A stretch of DNA of 64,000 nt from DATFVA01 sp963771705 (GTDB lineage: Bacteria; Bacteroidota; Ignavibacteria; Ignavibacteriales; Ignavibacteriaceae). The DNA is taken from the NCBI GenBank assembly GCA_963771705.1, contig CAVYUP010000002.1, positions 310,001 through 374,000 of the forward strand, given 5' to 3'. Under the pieces are notes generated by a model. The model did no database searches. It was not told the origin of the DNA and saw only the letters and a list, made by a program, of their open reading frames with translations. Each line of letters begins with the position of its first letter. The stretch's first letter is position 1. The position numbers and the translations under genes are program-made. Positions 54,970 to 62,442 of the stretch are shown here, one piece after another.

Positions 54970-56188
54970 TTATAAACTTCAGGATAAATTTGATTTCGGA
55001 ATATTCATTCCCTGTCTGCTGCTGTTCGGAATAGGTCTTGCGGCAATATATAGTTCAACAGTTCACCATCCTACCGCATCAGGAAATTTTGATAGACAGC
55101 TTATATGGGGGATAGGGGCCTTCATTGTTTTTTTTGTTACCTATTCAATCCCTATTAGTTCTTTCCGGATGATGGCTATTCCGCTGTATCTGCTTTCACT
55201 GGGTTTACTGATGGCAGTTTTGGTGATGGGCCGTCAGATCTCAGGTGCTAAAAGCTGGCTGGACCTGGGAAGTATAGGATTTCAGCCCTCCGAAATGGCA
55301 AAGGTTGGAACTATACTTGTCATTGCATCCTTCCTTAGCCGTAATAATACCGACATTGAGTCTTTCAAAGATATTGTCATCACTCTCATAATTGGCCTGG
55401 TTCCGGTTGGTTTGATCCTGCTTGAACCTGATATGGGCACCGCTCTTGTATTTATAGGGATAATTCTCACAATGATCTTCTGGAAAGGAATAAGTCTTTT
55501 TGGTCTGTTCATTGTACTTAGTCCGGGATTTGTTGCATTGTCTTCTCTTTTCGGGATCTATTATTTTATCGCCGCACTCCTTTTAGTGACAGTTGCTCTG
55601 CTGCTTTTCAGAAAAGATATTTTCTTCAGCGGATCAATCTTTGCACTTAACCTTGGAGCCGGTTTCTTTGCCGATTATGTTTATAATGTTCTCAGCCCTC
55701 ACCAGCAGAATCGTATAAAATCTTTTATAGATCCTATGGCCGATCCTCTGGGTGCAGGCTATAATGCAATCCAGGCAAGGGTTGCTATTGGTTCAGGAGG
55801 TTTCTGGGGGAAAGGATTTCTTGCAGGTAACCAGACCCAGTTGCAGTTTATACCTGAACAATGGACAGATTTTATTTACTGTGTAATTGGTGAGGAACTG
55901 GGATTTATTGGTAGTTTCATTACCTTGATGCTGTTCCTGATATTATTTATAAAAATACTTAAGATAGCCTCTTCTGCAAAGGATGAATTCTTAAGCCTTG
56001 TTACGGTCGGGATACTTGCGGTCTATTTTGTTCACCTGATGGTAAATATAGGTATGACTGTGGGAATTATGCCTGTAATAGGTATCCCCTTGCCATTTGT
56101 TAGTTACGGCGGCAGTTCCCTGATGGTGAATATGTTTATGCTCGGTATTGTAGCTAATGTTTACCGTACTCACAAAAACTATACATAA
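54959..56188 (+). CDS. rodA: rod shape-determining SEDS glycosyltransferase RodA
   Basis: 409 residues, TTG start overlapping mrdA by 11 nt. Ten transmembrane helices of the SEDS family. Conserved are GAKSWLDLGSIGFQPSEMAKVGTI-type sequence near 97-118, LLEPDMGTALVFI, the cytoplasmic QARVAIGSGGFWGKGF near 278-293 and the C-terminal GIPLPFVSYGGSS near 378-390. RodA polymerises lipid II into glycan strands, working with PBP2 from the preceding gene. Confidence 0.95.
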   Translation: MRIDYKLQDKFDFGIFIPCLLLFGIGLAAIYSSTVHHPTASGNFDRQLIWGIGAFIVFFVTYSIPISSFRMMAIPLYLLSLGLLMAVLVMGRQISGAKSWLDLGSIGFQPSEMAKVGTILVIASFLSRNNTDIESFKDIVITLIIGLVPVGLILLEPDMGTALVFIGIILTMIFWKGISLFGLFIVLSPGFVALSSLFGIYYFIAALLLVTVALLLFRKDIFFSGSIFALNLGAGFFADYVYNVLSPHQQNRIKSFIDPMADPLGAGYNAIQARVAIGSGGFWGKGFLAGNQTQLQFIPEQWTDFIYCVIGEELGFIGSFITLMLFLILFIKILKIASSAKDEFLSLVTVGILAVYFVHLMVNIGMTVGIMPVIGIPLPFVSYGGSSLMVNMFMLGIVANVYRTHKNYT

Positions 56189-56190
56189 AT

Positions 56191-56196
56191 AGGAGG
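56191..56196 (+). promoter_or_regulatory. ribosome binding site for the TTG start of dcd
   Basis: AGGAGG sits 4 bp before TTG 56201; no ATG lies within reach in this frame. It supports TTG as a genuine start codon in this genome. Confidence 0.8.
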
Positions 56197-56200
56197 ATCT

Positions 56201-56737
56201 TTGATATTATCAGACAGCCGGATCCTGGAAGAAATAAAGCAGGGTAATATAGTTATTGAACCCTATAACAGGGAAAACCTTGGAAGCAATAGTTATGATG
56301 TTCACCTGGCTAAATGGCTCGCTGTTTACGAAAGCGATATTCTTGATGCAAAGCTCCATAATAAAGTCAGGAGATTTGAAATTCCCGACAATGGATTCTT
56401 ACTGCTGCCTTCAAAGTTGTATCTCGGTGTAACCGAAGAATATACAGAAACCAGGAAATATGTTCCTTTTGTTGAAGGTAAATCAAGCGTTGGAAGGCTT
56501 GGGATAGACATTCATTCTACTGCTGGAAAAGGAGATGCAGGCTTCTGCAATACCTGGACGCTTGAAATATCTGTTAAACAGCCTGTGAGAATCTATGCAG
56601 GTATGCCGATAGGACAGATTATCTACTTTGAAATGAAAGGTGAAGTTGAGATTCCTTATAATCTTAAAAAGAGTGCAAAATATAATGAACGCACAGAGTT
56701 TCCTGTTGAATCAATGATGTTTAAAAATTTCAAATAA
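56201..56737 (+). CDS. dcd: dCTP deaminase
   Basis: 178 residues, TTG start with a perfect AGGAGG site. Conserved blocks are PYNRENLGSNSYDVHLA near 24-40, FVEGKSSVGRLGIDIHSTAG near 87-106 and NTWTLEISVKQPVRIYAGMP near 113-132, the TLE glutamate being the general base. It deaminates dCTP to dUTP, feeding thymidylate synthesis. Follows rodA after 12 bp and precedes pyrF by one base. Confidence 0.95.
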   Translation: MILSDSRILEEIKQGNIVIEPYNRENLGSNSYDVHLAKWLAVYESDILDAKLHNKVRRFEIPDNGFLLLPSKLYLGVTEEYTETRKYVPFVEGKSSVGRLGIDIHSTAGKGDAGFCNTWTLEISVKQPVRIYAGMPIGQIIYFEMKGEVEIPYNLKKSAKYNERTEFPVESMMFKNFK

Positions 56738-56738
56738 A

Positions 56739-57551
56739 ATGACAGCACTTGAAAAACTTAATCTTAACAACTCAGGCGGAAAATTTATCTGCGTTGGTCT
56801 TGACACAGATATAAAAAAAATACCCCAGCATCTAAAAGAATCCCGACAGCCTTTGTATGAATTTAACAAAGCGATAATCGAAAGTACCTCTGCATCAGCA
56901 GCGGCTTATAAACTCAATTTTGCTTTTTATGAAAGTTCGGGACCTAGGGGATTCGAAGAGCTGAAAAAAACGATAGAGATAATTCCTGAAGATATCCTGA
57001 TAATCGGAGACGCCAAAAGGGGCGATATCGGTAATACTGCTAGCATGTATGCGGATTCAATTTTTAATTATTTCGGATGCGATGCTTCGACTATCAATCC
57101 TTATATGGGAATCGATTCGGTGCAGCCTTTCATTGAATTCGAAACTAAGTTGAACTTTATTCTTGCATTAACCTCTAATCCCGGTTCGGCCAGCTTTGAG
57201 AAACTGAAAATTGAAAACGGAGATTTCCTTTATCAGGAGGTTATTAAGAAAACGATTGAGTGGAATATCAGTAAAAACTGCGGGATTGTTTTCGGGGCAA
57301 CTCAATCAGAAGAATTAAAAGACAATATGGAACTTATAGGTGATCTTCCTGTGCTGCTCCCTGGAGTTGGGGCGCAGGGAGGCAGTCTGGAAGAAACGGT
57401 TCGTGCTTTCGCAAAAGCAGAACGTTTGAACTTCCTGGTAAATGTCAGCAGGGGAATTATTTATAAAAGCAGCAGGTCAGATTTTTCCGAAGCGGCTGCT
57501 GAAGAATTAAACAATTTAAATACAAAAGTTAAAAAAGAACTCGGTATGTGA
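56739..57551 (+). CDS. pyrF: orotidine 5'-phosphate decarboxylase (type 2)
   Basis: 270 residues, longer than the E. coli type. Near the N-terminus FICVGLDTDIKKIPQHL; the catalytic Asp-Lys-Asp cluster is IIGDAKRGDIGNTASMYADS near 88-107; LLPGVGAQGGSLEET near 205-219 forms the phosphate loop. It makes UMP from OMP. The stop overlaps the next start (GTGA). It extends the nucleotide theme of the run (purN, purH, dcd, pyrF). Confidence 0.95.
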   Translation: MTALEKLNLNNSGGKFICVGLDTDIKKIPQHLKESRQPLYEFNKAIIESTSASAAAYKLNFAFYESSGPRGFEELKKTIEIIPEDILIIGDAKRGDIGNTASMYADSIFNYFGCDASTINPYMGIDSVQPFIEFETKLNFILALTSNPGSASFEKLKIENGDFLYQEVIKKTIEWNISKNCGIVFGATQSEELKDNMELIGDLPVLLPGVGAQGGSLEETVRAFAKAERLNFLVNVSRGIIYKSSRSDFSEAAAEELNNLNTKVKKELGM

Positions 57552-58036
57552 AGAAAATCCTGTTCGTAATTTTACTATTAATTTTAATATTAGTATGTTT
57601 TCTGAACATTAAACAATCCTCTTGGATAAAAGAGGGAAAAATGCAGGAATCTGCTGTACAAAAACCTCCGGAAGGTAATATTGGGGAGTCCGGTACACAG
57701 GATTATCAAACTCCCGACATCTATGAAATCAGTTCATTAAGGATTGATTCCAAGCTGCCGGATATAAGGATTATATCGGTAGACGATACAATCTACACAG
57801 ACTCGACTTCCATCCAGATTACAGTTACGGTGCCCCCAAAAATTTCCGGTGCAGACATTTTTCTTTTTAATAATAATAAAAAGAAGGATATGTATAACCA
57901 GGTAAATTCAGGTGATTATATTTTCAGGAATATATTCCTTGAGGATTCGGTTAATAACCTGGTGTTCTTATATCGTCTGGGGAGCAGGAGATCCCTACCC
58001 GCAAAACTTGTGGTAATTAAAAAACCCGGCAGGTAG
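57548..58036 (+). CDS. unknown membrane-anchored protein
   Basis: 162 residues, GTG start overlapping pyrF by 4 nt. A single hydrophobic N-terminal helix (about 3-19) is followed by a low-complexity linker and a compact beta-rich domain (about 70-160) with PDIRIISVDDTIYTDSTSIQ and ITVTVPPKIS, resembling an Ig-like or transglutaminase-associated fold in texture only. I recognise no family. It probably faces the periplasm. Being inside the elongasome-nucleotide run, a wall-related role is conceivable but not shown. Confidence 0.7.
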   Translation: MKKILFVILLLILILVCFLNIKQSSWIKEGKMQESAVQKPPEGNIGESGTQDYQTPDIYEISSLRIDSKLPDIRIISVDDTIYTDSTSIQITVTVPPKISGADIFLFNNNKKKDMYNQVNSGDYIFRNIFLEDSVNNLVFLYRLGSRRSLPAKLVVIKKPGR

Positions 58037-58039
58037 AGT

Positions 58040-59518
58040 ATGAAACAAGAAAAAATGCTCGAGAAATTTCTTTGCGAAATTTGGAGGAAGCAGGATTTTA
58101 TTAAAGAGCTTGAAACAAGCGATGGGCAGATAATCAAAATTATCGACCCCGGTACAGAAAATAAAGAGACAGGGGGTCCTGACTTTAAACATGCAAGAAT
58201 ACAGATTGGTAACCTTACATATTCCGGTGATATAGAAATAGATGGCATCCATTCTGATTGGAAGGCGCATGGACATCATCTTAATAAGAAATACAACAGC
58301 GTTATCCTCCATGTGATATTTAATAGCACAAGGCGTGATTCCTTCGTTTATACACAGGACGGAAGAAAAGTACAGTCATTTCCTCTTGAACAGTTTCTTA
58401 ATAGCAGTATCCGGGTGAAAATCCAGGAGGCAATTCTTTCTGAAAGATCGGGAAGAATAAACAAGATGCCATGCGCAGAAGTTAATTCGGAAATGTCTGA
58501 AAAAGAAAAACTGGATTTTGTTTATGATTTGGGGATCGCCCGATTCAAACAGAAGTGTGAGAGGGTTGTAAACAGACTTAAAGAACTTGTTTACCTTAAA
58601 GAGATAAATCTAAAAGAACCTGTTGTTAATTACGAACCCGACGATAATTTTTATAAAAGAGAATTTACTTCAGGAGATTTCAGCGATCCTGTTTTGTGGG
58701 AACAGATGATATATGAAGCTATGTTCGAAGCCCTTGGTTTTTCGAAGAATAAAGATATTATGCACAGACTGGCGTCGGGCGTTGATATAAATTTCCTGAA
58801 AAAATTTGAGAAATATGAAAATTTCCTCTTAAATCTTGAGTCAATATTCTTCAATATCAGTGGTTTGATCCCGCCGATAGAGAAGATTCCTGACGAAGAA
58901 ACCTCCGAATATGTGAGAAAACTGGTCGAAATATGGTCAGAGCTGAAGAATGATTATGAAGGAAGACTATTACACCAGACACAATGGAACTTTGCAAAGC
59001 TCAGGCCTTATAATTTTCCAACGGTCAGGATTGCGGGGGGAGTTAGATTACTGTGCCAGCTTATCAGGGGAAAACTTGTTCAGTCGATTATAAAAGAATT
59101 TGAAAATTATAACGGCACAAAGCAGGTAATCGGTTCATTGAGAAACCAGTTCATTGTGAAGGGTGACGGGTTCTGGCATAATCACTATACTTTTGATCAC
59201 CATACAGATATCAGGATAAATTATTTCGTGGGCGTATCGAGAGCAGATGAGATTATTATTAACGTAATTCTTCCGATTTTTTCGGTTTATTTTGAAATGT
59301 TTAATAGAAAAGACCTTGCTTCGAGGGTATTCAAAGTTTATCAGAATTACTACCAGCAGAGTGAAAACGGACTTGTATTTGAAGTTTCAGAGACCTTGAA
59401 TCTTAATAATGCCTGGAAAAAAAGTGTTTTATACCAGGGTATGATAGATCTTTTCAGAAATTATTGCAGTAAAGATAACTGCATGGAATGCACAATCGGG
59501 AAAAAAGTATTCGGCTGA
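58040..59518 (+). CDS. DUF2851 family protein
   Basis: 492 residues, no signal peptide or membrane helices. N-terminus KFLCEIWRKQDFIKELETSD and then KETGGPDFKHARIQIGNLTY and DWKAHGHHLNKKYNSVILHV are the DUF2851 signature. A C-terminal Cys pattern CSKDNCMECTIGKKVFG (Cys-x5-Cys-x2-Cys, about 476-484) could bind metal. The family is common in Bacteroidota and relatives and has no established function. It closes the eleven-gene run, 3 bp after the previous gene, and is followed by a hairpin. Confidence 0.88.
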   Translation: MKQEKMLEKFLCEIWRKQDFIKELETSDGQIIKIIDPGTENKETGGPDFKHARIQIGNLTYSGDIEIDGIHSDWKAHGHHLNKKYNSVILHVIFNSTRRDSFVYTQDGRKVQSFPLEQFLNSSIRVKIQEAILSERSGRINKMPCAEVNSEMSEKEKLDFVYDLGIARFKQKCERVVNRLKELVYLKEINLKEPVVNYEPDDNFYKREFTSGDFSDPVLWEQMIYEAMFEALGFSKNKDIMHRLASGVDINFLKKFEKYENFLLNLESIFFNISGLIPPIEKIPDEETSEYVRKLVEIWSELKNDYEGRLLHQTQWNFAKLRPYNFPTVRIAGGVRLLCQLIRGKLVQSIIKEFENYNGTKQVIGSLRNQFIVKGDGFWHNHYTFDHHTDIRINYFVGVSRADEIIINVILPIFSVYFEMFNRKDLASRVFKVYQNYYQQSENGLVFEVSETLNLNNAWKKSVLYQGMIDLFRNYCSKDNCMECTIGKKVFG

Positions 59519-59535
59519 GAATTTATTAAAACTTT

Positions 59536-59554
59536 GGTCGGATAATTCCCGACC
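59536..59554. terminator. bidirectional hairpin terminator
   Basis: GGTCGG (59536-59541) and CCGACC (59549-59554) form a 6-bp stem with a 7-nt loop. It sits between the convergent DUF2851 and DUF151 genes, with T-rich sequence on the plus-strand side and T-rich on the minus-strand side as well. Confidence 0.55.
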
Positions 59555-59555
59555 T

Positions 59556-60143
59556 TTAATTATTCCCTGTCAGTTTCTGGATGTCATCCCGGATTTTGGC
59601 TGCTCTTTCATATTCCTCTGTTTCAATGGCCTTCCGTAGTTTATCCTGAAGAGCCGCTAGTTGAGCTTCCTTGGTTTTGGGAACTTCTTCCTCTTCATTG
59701 GGTTCGCTTTGCTTATCTTCACTTTCTGTTTCCTCTGAAGGTATAAAGGCAGCAGCTTCCATAACTGATTCAGCAACATAGATTGGTGAACGTGCCCTTA
59801 CTGCAAGCGCAATAGCGTCACTCGGTCTTGCATCTACCTCATTGGTTAAACCTGAAACTTCAAGCACGATTTTCGCAAAGAAAGTATTTTCCCTCAGCTC
59901 ATCGATTATTATCTCTATAATGGTTGCCCCGAGATTATCGATCATATGCTTTAGAAGATCGTGAGTTAAAGGACGCGGAGGTTTGATTCCTTCAATCTCG
60001 AGAGCGATAGCCTGCGCTTCGAAGGCTCCTATGATTATAGGAAGCCTCCTGGAAGCACCAACTTCTCGCAATAGAATGGCATAAGCACCGCCGGTTGACG
60101 GACTTGACGATAATCCCAATATTTCACACTGTACCTTTTGCAC
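59556..60143 (-). CDS. bifunctional nuclease domain protein (DUF151) with UVR tail
   Basis: 195 residues, GTG start with AGGAG 6 bp upstream. The DUF151/bifunctional nuclease domain (1-130) has LREVGASRRLPIIIGAFEAQ near 27-46 and DARPSDAIALAVRARSPIYV near 104-123. A charged linker leads to a UVR motif (about 160-190: KLRKAIETEEYERAAKIRDD). Thermotoga members are reported to cleave DNA and RNA; the UVR tail is known in UvrB, UvrC and ClpC as a protein-contact module. It lies 15 bp downstream of etfA. Confidence 0.85.
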   Translation of the reverse strand: MQKVQCEILGLSSSPSTGGAYAILLREVGASRRLPIIIGAFEAQAIALEIEGIKPPRPLTHDLLKHMIDNLGATIIEIIIDELRENTFFAKIVLEVSGLTNEVDARPSDAIALAVRARSPIYVAESVMEAAAFIPSEETESEDKQSEPNEEEEVPKTKEAQLAALQDKLRKAIETEEYERAAKIRDDIQKLTGNN

Positions 60144-60158
60144 TTTAACTCCTGATTC

Positions 60159-61130
60159 CTATGATTTTACTTTTTTAATCTCCTCGGTCAGAGCTGGAAG
60201 AATCTCAAATACATCACCCGCTATTCCGTAATCAGCTACATTAAATATTGGAGCATCTTTATCTTTATTTATAGCGACTATGTATTTTGAGGAACTCATA
60301 CCTGCAAGGTGCTGTATAGCACCCGAAATACCGCATGCCACATAAAGAGAGGGTGATACTGTCTTACCTGTCTGACCAACCTGCTCCCTATGATCTCTCC
60401 AGCCGGCATCTACAACCGCCCGTGAGGCTCCTACTGCGGCACCAAGAACATCAGCAAGTTCTTCCACCAGGTGGAAATTATCTGCTGATTTTAAGCCTCT
60501 TCCTCCGGATACTATTATATCGGCCTCTGCAACATCCAGCTTACCTTCTGATTTTTTAATTTCAGTTACCCGGGTCTTTAAATCAGGATTATCTGCATTC
60601 CTGGTTTCAACGTCTGCAGAACCATTTTCATCTTTTACTTCAGCTTTGAAGACATTGGGCCTCAAAACAAAAACCTTTATATCAGTATTAAGCTTTACAT
60701 CTATCAGAGCTTTCCCTGCATATACAGGTCTGGTAGCTATAACATCTCCGGAAGATGCATCGAGACTGACACAATCCATCAGTGATCCTGCATTGAGTCT
60801 GCCGCTGAGATGTGGTGCAAGGTCCTTGCCGAGAGCGGTTCCGGAAATTACTATAAAGGAAATCCCGTTCTCTTTAACATAATCGGATATTATTTTAGTA
60901 TAAGCTGAAGTAGAATAATTACTAAGCTGCTCATTCTTGAAGAGAATAAGTTTTTTAATTCCGTATTTTCCTGCCTCAGAAATATTCTCAATTTCATTCC
61001 CGATAACAAGACACTCTGCTTCGAGATTTAATTCTCCGGCAAGCCGGGATGCTGTGCTGATTACTTCATAAGCGGATCTTTTAAGTTTATTATCTCTTTG
61101 TTCTAGAATTGCAAGAATTTTATTTGCCAT
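60159..61130 (-). CDS. etfA: electron transfer flavoprotein subunit alpha
   Basis: 323 residues. N-terminal Rossmann-like part (1-190), then the FAD domain with VSGGRGLKSADNFHLVEELA near 207-226, GASRAVVDAGWRDHREQVGQ near 233-252 and SPSLYVACGISGAIQHLAGM near 259-278. Forms the EtfAB heterodimer, which carries electrons from acyl-CoA dehydrogenases to the quinone pool. AGGAG precedes the ATG. 13 bp after etfB. No Etf-quinone oxidoreductase or bcd gene is in view. Confidence 0.95.
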   Translation of the reverse strand: MANKILAILEQRDNKLKRSAYEVISTASRLAGELNLEAECLVIGNEIENISEAGKYGIKKLILFKNEQLSNYSTSAYTKIISDYVKENGISFIVISGTALGKDLAPHLSGRLNAGSLMDCVSLDASSGDVIATRPVYAGKALIDVKLNTDIKVFVLRPNVFKAEVKDENGSADVETRNADNPDLKTRVTEIKKSEGKLDVAEADIIVSGGRGLKSADNFHLVEELADVLGAAVGASRAVVDAGWRDHREQVGQTGKTVSPSLYVACGISGAIQHLAGMSSSKYIVAINKDKDAPIFNVADYGIAGDVFEILPALTEEIKKVKS

Positions 61131-61143
61131 TTTTAATTAACTC

Positions 61144-61896
61144 CTATATAACTTTTGCTTCTTCCCTTAATAACCTGACTAATTCAGGCACTGCTGATTT
61201 ATCTGTTCCAAGAATCCTTCCCGGCTGCTTTTCCGGAGGTTTTTTCATATTCAATACTTCAGAGTACTGATCGGTAGCAGCTGCCGGCTTCTCTTCGATA
61301 GTTTTTTTCTTCGAAGCCATGATCCCTTTAAGGGAAGCGTACCTTGGTTCATTCAGTCCCTTTTGTGCACCGATTATCACGGGAAGCTCAGAAACAACCA
61401 CTTCTTTTCCGCCTTCAATCTCCCTTTCGGCGGTAACCTTATTGCCTTCAATGTTAAGCGAAACAACAACTGTTATACAGGAAAATCCTGTTAATTCTGC
61501 AGTAAGCTGAGGAACTGTGGAATTGTCATAGTCAACCGACTGCTTTCCGCAGAATACAATTTCATATCCACCCGATTTAATCTCATCAGCCAGTGCTTTA
61601 GCTATTCCCATGGAATCTCTTCTGTTATCATCCTTAAGCAGTATACCTTTATCAACTCCCATAGCAAGGGCCTTCCTGATAGTCTCCTTGTTTGCGTCGC
61701 TTCCGACACTGATAACTGTAACCTCAGAATCCCCCCCTGACTTTTCTTTCAATTTCAGCGCTTCTTCAATTGCAAACTCATCGTATGGATTAACTATATA
61801 TACAACTCCCGATGGATCTATAGTTTTCTGATCTGCCCCTACTTTAACCTTTGTAGCAGTGTCCGGCACATGACTCACGCATACTGCTATTTTCAT
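61144..61896 (-). CDS. etfB: electron transfer flavoprotein subunit beta
   Basis: 250 residues. Opens with MKIAVCVSHVPDTATKVKVG; VNPYDEFAIEEALKLKEK near 36-53 and FCGKQSVDYDNSTVPQLTAE near 115-134 line the AMP site, with the ANRE/ERE-type ITAEREIEGGKEVV near 154-167. It forms the EtfAB dimer with the downstream gene. GGAGGTT directly before the ATG is a strong ribosome site. Its start diverges from the ClpS-like gene across 167 bp, in which I recognise no element. Confidence 0.95.
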   Translation of the reverse strand: MKIAVCVSHVPDTATKVKVGADQKTIDPSGVVYIVNPYDEFAIEEALKLKEKSGGDSEVTVISVGSDANKETIRKALAMGVDKGILLKDDNRRDSMGIAKALADEIKSGGYEIVFCGKQSVDYDNSTVPQLTAELTGFSCITVVVSLNIEGNKVTAEREIEGGKEVVVSELPVIIGAQKGLNEPRYASLKGIMASKKKTIEEKPAAATDQYSEVLNMKKPPEKQPGRILGTDKSAVPELVRLLREEAKVI

Positions 61897-62063
61897 TTAA
61901 CCTCCATTATTTAAGTTAATTTTAGATAAAAAAATATAAACATACCCTCCTATAAAATCAAACCCGGGAAGTAACGGGTATCAATTCTCTTCTTATTTAT
62001 ATTTTTACGTTGCCTGTTAATAATTTCATTTAATATTTATCATTTATTTCATAATTTTGATTT

Positions 62064-62354
62064 ATGGAATTGAAACCCGATAAACAAACCAGGTTAGATG
62101 TACTTGAGGATGAAGAAGTAAGTATAGGGATCTCAAGTAAGGTCGTTCTATACAACGACGACTGGCATACCTTCGATGAAGTCATATTCCAGCTTGTCAA
62201 AGCAATCAGGTGTACCTATGAAAAGGCCAGGGGATATGCTTTTGAAGTTCATGTTAAGGGAAAATGCATTGTTTATACGGGGGATATGAAAAACTGCCTT
62301 AAAGTATCTTCAGTCCTCGAAGAAATAGCTCTCAGCACTCAGATTATCACCTGA
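62064..62354 (+). CDS. clpS: ClpS-like protease adaptor
   Basis: 96 residues. The ClpS core is clear: KVVLYNDDWHTFDEVIFQLV near 26-45 with the Asn-Asp-Asp N-degron pocket, and ARGYAFEVHVKGKCIVYTGD near 55-74 with the conserved His. ClpS presents N-end-rule substrates to ClpAP/ClpCP. No clpA or clpC gene is adjacent. The N-terminal arm (about 20 residues) is short and acidic. typA follows 88 bp later with its own promoter candidate. Confidence 0.85.
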   Translation: MELKPDKQTRLDVLEDEEVSIGISSKVVLYNDDWHTFDEVIFQLVKAIRCTYEKARGYAFEVHVKGKCIVYTGDMKNCLKVSSVLEEIALSTQIIT

Positions 62355-62381
62355 TACCTGTTCTGTAACCTGTTAAATTCA

Positions 62382-62410
62382 TTGTAAAAGCTTCCTTTTA
62401 TCCATATATT
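62382..62410 (+). promoter_or_regulatory. candidate promoter of typA
   Basis: TTGTAA (62382-62387), 17 bp, TATATT (62405-62410), 32 bp before the ATG. Confidence 0.45.
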
Positions 62411-62442
62411 TCCTTTCTAATTTTTAAAAAAGAAAGGATACG

